NCBI RefSeq assembly: GCF_036898095.1
Contig: NC_090750.1
Coordinates: forward strand, 85,068,075-85,132,074
Direction of reading: 5' to 3'
Length of the DNA: 64,000 bases
From: Palaemon carinicauda
Lineage: Eukaryota; Arthropoda; Malacostraca; Decapoda; Palaemonidae
The notes under the pieces were generated by a model. That model was not told the DNA's origin and did not search any database. It was given only the letters and a program-made list of their open reading frames with translations. The position numbers and the translations under genes were made by a program. Positions 52,877 to 61,618 of the stretch are shown piece by piece. Numbering within the stretch: position 1 is the first letter of the stretch; every line of letters starts with the position of its first letter.

Positions 52877-54401
52877 ATGGATTCTTTAAGTAACGAACCC
52901 CCATCCCCTGGATACGCTGACTCTCCCTCAGCACTGACGACCTCTGCTAATTCAATTAAGGAAAATTCTGTTGACGACCTAGGAACAAAAAAGGACCCCT
53001 CTACTAATGTTTTAAAACCAATTAAGTCGGGTAACAAAGGGAAACTTCGAATCCTTCATGTTACCCAAATTCCAATAAATACTGATTATGATATGATATA
53101 TAAAGCATTTAGATGCTATGGAGTGATAAAAGAAATTAGAATGAAACTTGAAAATGAAAAATGGCATTCATGGATAACGTATAATAATCATGAAGAGGCA
53201 TTCAATGCTATATGTAACATCAATTATATCAAAATTAATAACTTAAATGTCATGGGTGCCCTATGTGATAAGATACCAAACAGTTTGGATGTATATAGAC
53301 CTGCTGACTGGTTTGAGAAAGATATCGATTTAACTATGCTCCCCCAAAGAAAGTCAAAACCACCAATGTGGCTTGTTGCCGAGCCTAAAGGGAGTAATGG
53401 GAATTATTTTAAAATTAGCAAACTAATTCAGAAAAAGGTAGGAACCATTGCACCAGGTGATATATCTCGCTTTGGGAAAAATAGCTTCCTAATCCATGCA
53501 AAATCATACACGCACTCAGTAATACTGTCTAACCTTAAGACAAGCAGTGATGAGGATATGTTAGATGTCAAACCCCACCTAAACTTTAGTTACGGAAGGG
53601 AGTAGTCTTCAATAAAGATCTGTATGAATTTACAGAAGAAGAAATACTAGCCATATGCCCATTAACAGTGTGGAAAGTGCATAAGATTCCTGGGATGTCA
53701 ATGATTATCCTTACTTTCCAGGATGCTGATGTGCCTTTCCACATTGATATTGAAAATGAAAGAATAAAAGTTCGACCTTTTAAACAAAAGCCCTTACAAT
53801 GTTTCAAATTTGGACATCCTTCTAAAGTTTGTAAAAATGAAAAAATGTGTAGCATCTGTGCCAGCCCTCAACAAATCCAGTGTAGAACACATAAGTGTAG
53901 GACATGCCAAGAGACTACTGAAAAAACCAAACAGCTATGCAAAGGCACTGGAATCAAGAGAAAATATACCACAGGACACATCGAATCCACATAGTGCTGC
54001 CAGTAATTCCAAGAAAAGAAATACATCAGCTAATGATAGTAAAGTTTTGCGTGACAAGGTAAGCATATTGCCTTCCAAGGCTTTGCCACTGTGTATTAAA
54101 ACTGCGGCACTGCCCACTTCTATACAAACTTTATCCCCCATTACCAGCAATAGTACTAACCTCTCTCAGGCCATGTCCTTGCCTGATTTGACGGAGGTTC
54201 CACCCAAAACAAAGTTACCAGGTGCACCTGTGGTAGGGAAGGTGCAAAAACTTTGTAGATCCTCACCACCTATAAATAGGAAAAGAGAGAGACCTCCATC
54301 TCTCTCACCCCCTTCCATAAGAAATATTAGAGTTATGACATCAAATAAATATGATGTTTTGTCTGTTGATGTATCTGATCAACCAAAAGACAATTTTAAA
54401 T
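52877..54401 (+). pseudogene. LINE-B ORF1 (RRM plus zinc-knuckle protein, frameshifted)
   Basis: The start ATG is at 52877. A Ser/Pro-rich N-terminus is followed by an RNA-recognition-motif-like fold: LRILHVTQIPINTDYD (RNP2-like), AFRCYGVIKEIRM and WHSWITYNNHEEA (RNP1-like). The frame stops at 53603 because one G is missing compared with LINE-A (GGAAGGGGAATAG versus GGAAGGGAGTAG). It continues in the next frame (LYEFTEEEILAICP). The zinc knuckle has lost four residues including a Cys (CFKFGHPSKVC where LINE-A has CFNCFRFGHLSKVC), so zinc binding is likely lost. The C-terminal part to 54401 is polar (QTLSPITSNSTNLSQ). ORF1p would coat LINE RNA; this copy makes no intact one. Confidence 0.8.
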
Positions 54402-54410
54402 ATTTAACTT

Positions 54411-54572
54411 AGCCGGTGAATATATAGCTGCAACTCTGTTGCTCGACAGACAAAAAACTGTACAAAAAACTCGCCAGCGATCGCTATACAGGTTGCGGGT
54501 GTGCCCATCAGCGCCAACTGTCGGCCAGATACCATACTCCATGTAAACAAAGACTCAATTTCTTCTCTGTCG
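54411..54572 (+). repeat. DIRS-C left ITR
   Basis: From CCGGTGAATATATAGCTGC to AAAGACTCAATTTCTTCTC; the inverted copy is at 60668-60830 with about two differences (AGCCGG/ACCCGG, TAGCTG/TAACTG). Confidence 0.93.
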
Positions 54573-55785
54573 ACGTGTCGACAAGACGTATCAATACTCA
54601 CTGTAGAACCTGGAGTTTTCTCAACATATTTGGTGAAGTACTTCATTTTGGTTTGAGCTTTCGCAGTGCAGGTGTTTTATCTTCATCTTAAATCTTGAAC
54701 TCGTTTTGGATAGATTTATTTTTTGGTGACAAAGAGAGTAGGGACTTTCTTTGACTTTTAAATGGCCGACCCTTCCCTTAGACGGAAGTGTGTTTAGGCT
54801 TTTAGTAATTATCTTATCACGTTATAAATTAATTATAGATTTTCCTCTATATATTTTATATCTCACCGCCTTTATTAGGCCTCTTCGATTAACTTTCCAT
54901 TTATAATAAACATAAAAAATAAAATTTTAATGTTTTGTTTATATGCGACCTTTCCTGAGAGTAGGCGGTCCTAACTTGGAAACCGAAGTTAAACAACGTT
55001 GAGCCCTTTCAATCGTAAATAGCTTTTAAAGAGCTAATGATTTAAAACTTTTTAAATGAAAGAATTTCTTTGAATAGTCTTCGTACTGTTTTCAAAGATG
55101 AACTAACGTTTAGTTTATTTATGCTACGCAGTTTGCGCTCTATCGTTACGATAGAGAGAGAGAGTATCACGGTTTCACTTTGCAGAAAGAGTAAATCGAT
55201 TCTGACGTTTTGTTCATTCTTCTTTCAAAGCTTAAATGTTTTAAATTCTATTTTAAAGGAACTTTTTAATTGAAAAACCTTTCAGTTTTTTCCTTTGGTC
55301 AAATAACATGTTTTTTTTGACGAAACTTAATTGGGCTCTTCTCTTAGGTGCGAAATCAAGAGAGAAAGAGAGAGAGAGATAGAGACGGAGGGAGAGAGAG
55401 GAGAGAAAACGTTCCGTTCAAGCGGGTAACGTTGTTCTCGTGTTACTCTCGTCCCTAGTCTCTGTACGGGGAGTAAGGATAAAACGTTTTTAGTTTTATT
55501 CTCGTCCCCAGGCAATGTACGGTGAGAGATTGAAAACGTAGTTTGAATGAACTAGTGTTTATTCTCTTCCCCAACCACTGAATTTTTTTATCTTAAAAGA
55601 TGTTTACTGTTTTTTTTTGCTGGTATTAATGTGCTTGCATTATACGACTGATTTCGCATTTACTACCTTTTGATGAGGGTAGAATTGCGTGCTTCAGGTA
55701 GAAATCAGTAAAAGTTTCGATTTCAGTGAAATAAGTGCAAAACAGAAAATCGTAGTGATAAAGTGATATTGCGCAAAGTGTTACA
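54573..55785 (+). other. DIRS-C leader with a 5S-rRNA-like core
   Basis: Non-coding. 54982-55006 reads ACCGAAGTTAAACAACGTTG then AGCCC, differing at three of 25 positions from the conserved internal region of eukaryotic 5S rRNA as I remember it. The flanking bases do not continue the match. Confidence 0.5.
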
Positions 55786-58010
55786 GTGTTGCGTCCGAGG
55801 GTTCGTCTGTTCGTGCCTGTCGTTCACCTAGTCCGGGACCTCTTGCAAGCTCCCAAGCCCAGGGGAGAAGTAATGTCGTACGACTTATGGGTTCGAGAGG
55901 CCTTGATCAGCGAACAGACGTTTCCCTCTATGGTATCGGGTGTATCTTACCAAGATCTCCCCTACCATAAGGCGAGAGAGACAATTTTCTCCTCGTCATT
56001 TGAAGGCTTTTCGCATAAGAAACCTGAAACAAGGTTTCGAGGCCCTTAAGCGAAAGTCAGTCCTTTCAGGACAGGTCCAGCGTCCTGGTTGCAGCCATTA
56101 GGACAGCTCTGACCCTATGCAGTCATCGGAAAACTGCTCGCCGCCTAACAAAAGCGTAACACAGACTCCGAGAGTCTTTTTTGTTGGCAAAGTGTTGCGG
56201 TCACAGACGTTACCCTCGTCTCTTACCGCAACCATTTCCGTTGATCCTTAATGGGTTGTACGGCAAGACATGCAGAATATGCTTGCCTCCCTTATGGAAG
56301 ACTATTCTGCCGATTAGTCCGTTGAGCCTAGCCGTTTATCTCATCGATATCCTGGCTTTCAGCCAACCTAACGTTCCTTTGTGCATCCTGTTGACGTTGG
56401 CGTAGCTAAGTCACGTCAGTCAGGTTGTTTAGAACCACACTCGATGCGGTCTCGTGTGGATTTTCAGCCACATTTGGACGTTAGGCCACTTGCTGATGCT
56501 CCTGTTGACGTTCAGGACGTTCGCTAACAATCGGAGTTGACTTGTTTTGACGCTGTGCGTCAACCTCCGCATTCTAGAGTTGTTTTGACTGCTCAGTCTA
56601 GGCAGTCAAAGCAGTCTCGAGTGGACGCTGTGTGTCCTCACGCACCTGTTGTTGTTGACAGTTCAGTTGTTGACAGTTCACAGACTGTCAAGCAGTTACA
56701 TGACGTTGCGTCCTGGTCCGCTACTAATGCACCAGTGCGTGTTGACTCTGCTTGTAAAGCATTGCCACCACGGTAGGTCTCTCCCTTGCTTGAGACTCAG
56801 CTATTATCGGACAAGGTTCCTTTAGATGAGGAAGTTGCTGTTCCCCCTCCTACTGATATTCCCTTGAGGACTCTGTCAGACGGAGAGGAGCCTAAAGCTG
56901 CTTAGCCCTCTATGGACTTTAATTAAATCATGCTGATTTTTAAGGATCTTTGTCCGGATCTTTTTGTAACTGCTGCTCCTCGTTCGCCTAAACGTCAGAG
57001 CTTACACTAGGCCTAGCTACTTCGAAGCCGTTGTTTATAAGCTAGTGCTCTCTCGCTCTCCTAGAGAGCTTTACGTTTGCTAGGCGACTGGTTTATCACC
57101 AGGAGGAGTTTGGGGGATACAGCCTTTGCTTTCCCTTCTTTTAAACTGGCTTATAGAGCGAGAGTCTGATATGTCACGAGAGAAGTTCTCGGCTTGGGAG
57201 TTCCTGCCTCTGCCCAGATAGACTTCTCAAATCTCGTAGACTCTCCCTGGCGCCTGGCCAGGAGACGCTCCAAGTTTTTTACAGGTCAACTTCACAGCTG
57301 TTTTCGAGCCTTTGAAGTTTTGCTGTACAATTATGTCATGCATAAACAAGGCTTTCAGGGATGGAAAGCGGTACCGCCTCAGTCGCTAACCCTGTCTGTT
57401 GCCGCACCTGCTCCCGTAGACCCTAAATGGGCTTTGCTGCAAGACATGCAGTCCAAGCTTGCGTCCTTGATAGAGGACTTTAATGCGGAGAAGGTTGCTG
57501 CTGAACCTTCTGGCCAACAACCTTCCAAGCGGTCGGTTGTGCGTCCTGTTGACGCTGAGGTAACCTTCTCGCGTCTACCAGTTGAGGTGGTTCCTCCACC
57601 GATGCGACCCAGTGTGGGTTGCCAGCTGCACGTTGACGTTAAGCGACGCTCGGAGGTGGTTGTTGACGTTCAGGACGTTCAACAACCATCAGAGGTGACT
57701 TTTTTTTGACGCGGTTCGTCAACCTCCGCAACTCGGTATGGTGTTGACTGCACAACCCAGACGGTCTAGACAGTCTCGGGTGGACGCTGTGCGTCCTCGC
57801 GCACCCATGGTTGTTGACAGTTCACAGACTGTGCAGCAGTTCCATGACGTTGCGTCCGGCTCCGTCACGCATGCACCAGTGCGACCGGACTCAGCGAGCC
57901 AGACGTTGCCCACTCCGTTGCCGTTTTCTCATCAGTTTTCGGATGAGGAACTATCTGATGAGGACGTTGTGGAACAACAAGACGATCAGCCCCCAGAATA
58001 GATCAAGCCC
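55786..58010 (+). pseudogene. DIRS-C gag region (duplicated and broken)
   Basis: The recognisable gag core is at 57100-57370 (EVLGLGVPASAQIDFSNLVD and FRAFEVLLYNYVMHKQGFQG), parallel to the DIRS-B gag core at 37300-37470. A segment beginning with a QDMQ-x-x-LASL(M/I)ED coding unit occurs twice: about 56240-56900 and 57400-58010. Frames carry several stops. The Cys/His N-terminus seen in other gags was not found. Confidence 0.68.
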
Positions 58011-58027
58011 TGCTATCCATCCAGAAG

Positions 58028-59236
58028 ATGCTGAAGAAGGAACGCTGCTCAGTCAGGCTGTGGATGAGTCTGGTGGGGACGCTGTCATCCCTGGAACAGT
58101 TTGTATCACTAGGAAGACTACACCTCCGTCCTCTTCATTACCATCTGGCTTTTCACTGGAAAAAGGACAAGACGCTAGAAGCGGTCTCGATCCCGATTTC
58201 CGGAAAGATAAAGTCTTGTCTGACTTGGTGGAAGGACAATATCAACCTAAGAGAGGGTCTTCCCCTGGCTGTTCAGACTCCCCACCACGTTCTCTTCTCG
58301 GACGCATCGGACTTGGGCTGGGGCGCGACACTGGACGGTCGGGAATGTTCAGGTCTGTGGAACTCGAGTCAGAGGAGCATGCATATCAACTGCAAGGAGC
58401 TGTTGGCAGTTCATCTGGCCTTGAAAAGCTTCGAGTATCTCCTTCGAGGCAAAGTGGTGGAAGTAAACTCGGACAACACCACGGCCTTGGCGTACATCTC
58501 CAAACAAGGAGGTACCCACTCACTGACGTTGTACGAGATCGCAAGGGACCTGCTCATCTGGTCAAAAGGTCAAGACATCTCCCTAGTAACGAGGTTCATC
58601 CAAGGCGACTTGAACGTCATAGCAGATTGTCTCAGTCGGAAAGGGCAAGTAATTCCAACCGAATGGACCCTCCACAAGGATGTGTGCAAGAGACTTTGGG
58701 CCACTTGGGGTCAACCAACCATAGATCTCTTTGCAACCTCGCTGTACAAGAGGCTTCCAATCTATTGCTCTCCAGTCCCGGACCCAGCAGCAATACATAT
58801 AGATGCCTTCCTCCTAGATTGGTCACATCTGGATCTCTACGCATTCCCACCGTTCAAGATTGTCAACAAGGTACTGCAGAAGTTCGCCTCTCACGAAGGG
58901 ACAAGGTTGACGTTAGTTGCTCCCCTCTGGCCCGCGAGAGAATGGTTCACTGAGGTACTTCGATGGTTAGTAGACGTTCCCAGAAGTCTTCCTCTAAGGG
59001 TAGACCTTCTACGTCAGCCACACGTAAAGAAGGTACTCCAAAGCCTCCACGCTCTTCGTCTGACTGCCTTCAGACTATCGAAAGACTCTCGAGAGCTAGA
59101 GGCTTTTCGAAGGAGGCAGCCAGTGCGATTGCTAGAGCAAGGAGAGCGTCTACCATTAGAGTCTACCAATCAAAGTGGTAAGTCTTCCGAGACTGGTGCA
59201 AGTCAGTTTCTGTATCCTCGACCAGTACCTCTGTAG
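58028..59236 (+). CDS. DIRS-C RNase H / methyltransferase ORF lacking the RT palm
   Basis: 402 codons. It starts at the RT thumb (VRLWMSLVGTLSSLEQFVSLGRL, matching 38795-38860 of DIRS-B), so fingers and palm with (F/Y)LDD are gone. RNase H is complete: LFSDASDLGWGA, INCKELLAVH, EVNSDNTTAL, VIADCLSR. The methyltransferase-like domain has TIDLFATSL, YAFPPFKIV (FPPF) and LVAPLWPAREWFTEV. It extends about 100 residues past the point where DIRS-B stops, which shows the normal length. The first Met (58028) is probably just the first ATG after the deletion junction near 57990-58030. No RT activity is possible. Confidence 0.88.
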   Translation: MLKKERCSVRLWMSLVGTLSSLEQFVSLGRLHLRPLHYHLAFHWKKDKTLEAVSIPISGKIKSCLTWWKDNINLREGLPLAVQTPHHVLFSDASDLGWGATLDGRECSGLWNSSQRSMHINCKELLAVHLALKSFEYLLRGKVVEVNSDNTTALAYISKQGGTHSLTLYEIARDLLIWSKGQDISLVTRFIQGDLNVIADCLSRKGQVIPTEWTLHKDVCKRLWATWGQPTIDLFATSLYKRLPIYCSPVPDPAAIHIDAFLLDWSHLDLYAFPPFKIVNKVLQKFASHEGTRLTLVAPLWPAREWFTEVLRWLVDVPRSLPLRVDLLRQPHVKKVLQSLHALRLTAFRLSKDSRELEAFRRRQPVRLLEQGERLPLESTNQSGKSSETGASQFLYPRPVPL

Positions 59237-60149
59237 CTCAAATAGCTGATTTTCTCTTATACCTGAGAAAAGGACGATCCCTTTCAGCTCCCACTATCAA
59301 GGGCTACAGAAGCATGTTGGCATCGGTCTTCCGGCATAGAGGCTTAGATCTTTCCAACATAAAGTTCTGCAAGACCTCCTTAAGTCTTTTGAGACCACCA
59401 AGGAGCGTCGTTTGGCTACCCCTGGATGGAATTTAGACGTGGTACTAAGATTCCTCATGTCAGACAGGTTGGAGCCGTTACAATCAGCCTCCCTGAAAGA
59501 TCTCACTCTTAAGACTCTTTTCCTGGTATGCTTAGCCTCGGCTAAAAGAGTCAGTGAGATTCATGCCTTCAGCAAGAACATCGGATTTTCGTCGGAAAAT
59601 GCCACTTGTTCGCTGCAACTTGGTTTTCTTGCCAAAAATGAGCTGCCTTCTCGGCCTTGGCCTACATCTTTCGATATTCCCAGCTTATCGGAGATCGTAG
59701 CCAATGAACTAGAAAGAGTCTTATGCCCTGTTAGAGCTCTTAAGTTCTATTTAAAGCGTACTAAACCTTTACGAGGCCAATCTGAAGCTTTATGGTGTTC
59801 AGTTAAGAAACCATCCTTGCCTATGTCAAAGAATGCTTGGTCTTACTTTATCAGATTGTTAATACGAGAAGCTCATTCACATCTGAGTGAGGAAGACCGA
59901 ACTTTTCTTAAGGTGAAGACGCACGAAGTTAGAGCTGTAGCAACTTCCGTGGCCTTTAAGCAAAATATATCTCTGCTAAGTATAATGGACGCAACCTATT
60001 GGAGAAGCAAGTCAGTGTTCGCGTCATTTTACTTGAAAGATGTCCAGTGTCTTTACGAGAACTGCTACACACTGGGACCATTCGTAGCAGCGAGTGCAGT
60101 AGTGGGTGAGGGCTCAACCACTACATTCCCTAATTCCATATCCTTTTAA
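58963..60149 (+). pseudogene. DIRS-C tyrosine recombinase (stop plus frameshift)
   Basis: It begins at ATG 58963 inside the methyltransferase end, in the -1 register. Core-binding part: SSDCLQTIERLSRARGFS and RVYQSKW, then TAA (59179). It continues with AQIADFLLYLRK and IKGYRSMLASV. A one-base shift near 59362 moves the rest to the frame of 59412-60149: ASAKRVSEIHA (Arg), THEVRAVATSVAFKQN (His-x-x-Arg), FASFYLKDVQ (Tyr), CYTLGPFVAAS. Catalytic residues are all visible, but the ORF is broken in two places. Confidence 0.88.
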
Positions 60150-60521
60150 TCTGTCTCTTGAAATGTTGTTTTTTATGGGTTGTCCGGAAGGCTAAGAAGC
60201 CTTTCGCATCCTGGTTGATTTGGCGGGTGGTCAAAGTCATTTCTTGAGAGCGCCCAGATTAGGGGTTTGATGAGGTCCTGTTGTATGGGTTGCAGCCCTT
60301 GATACTTCAGCTCCTAGGGGTCTGTCAGCATCCTAAGAGGATCGCGAGGCTCCGTAAGGAAGACGTACTTATAAGGCAGAGTAATCGTCTAAGTCGACTT
60401 CCTTACCAGGTACCTATTTATTTTGTTTTTGTTATTTTGATAACTTCTAAAATGAAATAAAAACTCTTAGCTCATAAGATGTAAACATATTTAACTGGTC
60501 TCTACCCACCACCCTGGGTGT
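60150..60521 (+). other. DIRS-C 3' non-coding region
   Basis: No feature recognised between YR and ICR. Confidence 0.5.
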
Positions 60522-60615
60522 GAATCAGCTATATATTCACCGGCTAAGTTAAATGTTTAAAAATGATATTTTAATTATAAAATAAATTTTTGAATATACT
60601 TACCCGGTGAATATA
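60522..60615 (+). repeat. DIRS-C internal complementary region (ICR)
   Basis: Left half CAGCTATATATTCACCGGCT to AAGTTAAAT is the reverse complement of the left end (54402-54430). Right half ATATTTTAATTATAAAATAA to ACCCGGTGAATATAT is the reverse complement of 60808-60860, with small differences at the fusion. Confidence 0.92.
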
Positions 60616-60667
60616 TAAATTAAACGACCCTCCCTTCCTCCCCAATAGAGACGCAGTGGGATGAGAA

Positions 60668-60830
60668 GAAATTGAGTCTTTGTTTACATGGAGTATGGTA
60701 TCTGGCCGACAGTTGGCGCTGATGGGCACACCCGCAACCTGTATAGCGATCGCTGGCGAGTTTTTTGTACAGTTTTTTGTCTGTCGAGCAACAGAGTTGC
60801 AGTTATATATTCACCGGGTAAGTATATTCG
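60668..60830 (-). repeat. DIRS-C right ITR
   Basis: Inverted copy of 54411-54572, followed by the unique right terminus to about 60868. Confidence 0.93.
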
Positions 60831-60867
60831 AAAATTTATTTTATAATTAAAATATAATTTTAAATAA

Positions 60868-61048
60868 ATCAGAAATTCAAGTTGAGGTCCACCATCCCCC
60901 TCAACAATTGGATCAGAAGGACAACAAGAAAAGCACAAACAAAAAACCATATTTATCAAGACCGTCTCTAATAAAATCACCGGGAAATAGCATTGGATCA
61001 AAAATTGCTAATGGGAAGACTTCATCTAAAAGCTCTTCCAAAAAATAA
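60868..61048 (+). pseudogene. LINE-B ORF1, C-terminal end after DIRS-C
   Basis: Continues SEIQVEVHHPPQQLDQ to the Lys/Ser-rich end GKTSSKSSSKK and TAA (61046-61048). This stop is in the same frame as ORF2, 21 bases upstream of the first ORF2 codon that I recognise. Confidence 0.75.
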
Positions 61049-61069
61049 ACCATAGTTTTTTCCTCCATT

Positions 61070-61618
61070 TTGCAATGGAATTGTCAAGGTTTAAGGGCCA
61101 AATATGAAGAACTTAAGCTCTTAGTTTACGAGCATTCCCCCATGATTGTAAGTCTACAGGAGAGCAAGCTTGATGCTAATACCCCTTGTCCTCGCGAATA
61201 TATTAGTTATAGGACACCTTATGATCACGGAGTAGGGAGCCATGGCGGAAGTCTCATATACGTTCGTCAAGATGTTCCCCAAATACCTATATCTGTCCGT
61301 ACACCTCTGCAGGCAGTGGTTGTACAGATTGATATAGAGAGAAAATATACAATTTGTTCGCTGAACTTGCCTCCAAATGATAACATATTGTATGAAGATT
61401 TAGTAGAGGTGATTCAACAGCTCCCTCAACCTTTTCTTTTACTTGGAGATTTGAATGGTAGACATCCTTTGTGGGGTGATGTTTTAGCAAACACGAGGGG
61501 CAATATTATGTCATCTATTGTGGAAAACGAGGATGTCGGACTCCTTAATACAGGAGACCCCACACACTTCCATGTACTGATGGGTACCTTGTCATGCATC
61601 GACCTTTCAATTGCAAGT
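61070..61618 (+). CDS. LINE-B ORF2, endonuclease part (truncated)
   Basis: APE-type endonuclease of a Jockey/I-like LINE. It has LQWNCQGLRAKYEELKLL (strand with Asn), IVSLQESKLD (metal-binding Glu), the GVGSHGGSLIYV region and FLLLGDLNGRHPLWGD (Asp/Asn). SCIDLSIAS near the end is the start of the last conserved block. The open frame is interrupted at about 61618, where DIRS-D2 begins; the RT domain is not in the window. There is no ATG at the start: the frame opens after the ORF1 stop (TAA 61046), so ORF2 would need reinitiation or readthrough. This enzyme nicks target DNA to prime reverse transcription. Confidence 0.85.

Larger units (their letters stand above)
54402..60868 (+). mobile_element. 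DIRS-C: internally deleted DIRS element inside LINE-B
   Basis: About 6.5 kb. ITRs at 54411-54572 and 60668-60830, ICR at 60522-60615. It holds a gag region with an internal duplication, no RT palm, then RNase H/methyltransferase and YR. The ITRs are nearly identical, so insertion is recent. With the RT core missing it could only move using enzymes from another element. The right end is ambiguous by about four bases because AAAT occurs on both sides. Confidence 0.9.
52345..61618 (+). mobile_element. LINE-B: Jockey/I-like LINE interrupted by DIRS-C and DIRS-D2
   Basis: Leader 52345-52876, ORF1 52877-54401 plus 60868-61048, ORF2 from 61070. DIRS-C lies inside ORF1. The end of ORF2 is cut off by DIRS-D2 at 61619; the RT part would be beyond the window or lost. 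Without DIRS-C, ORF1 is continuous across the junction (KDNF/K/SEIQVEV). Confidence 0.82.

Noticed and set aside
54961..55010. A 5S rRNA gene
   Set aside because: The match covers only about 25 bases of a roughly 120-base gene; kept only as a finding.
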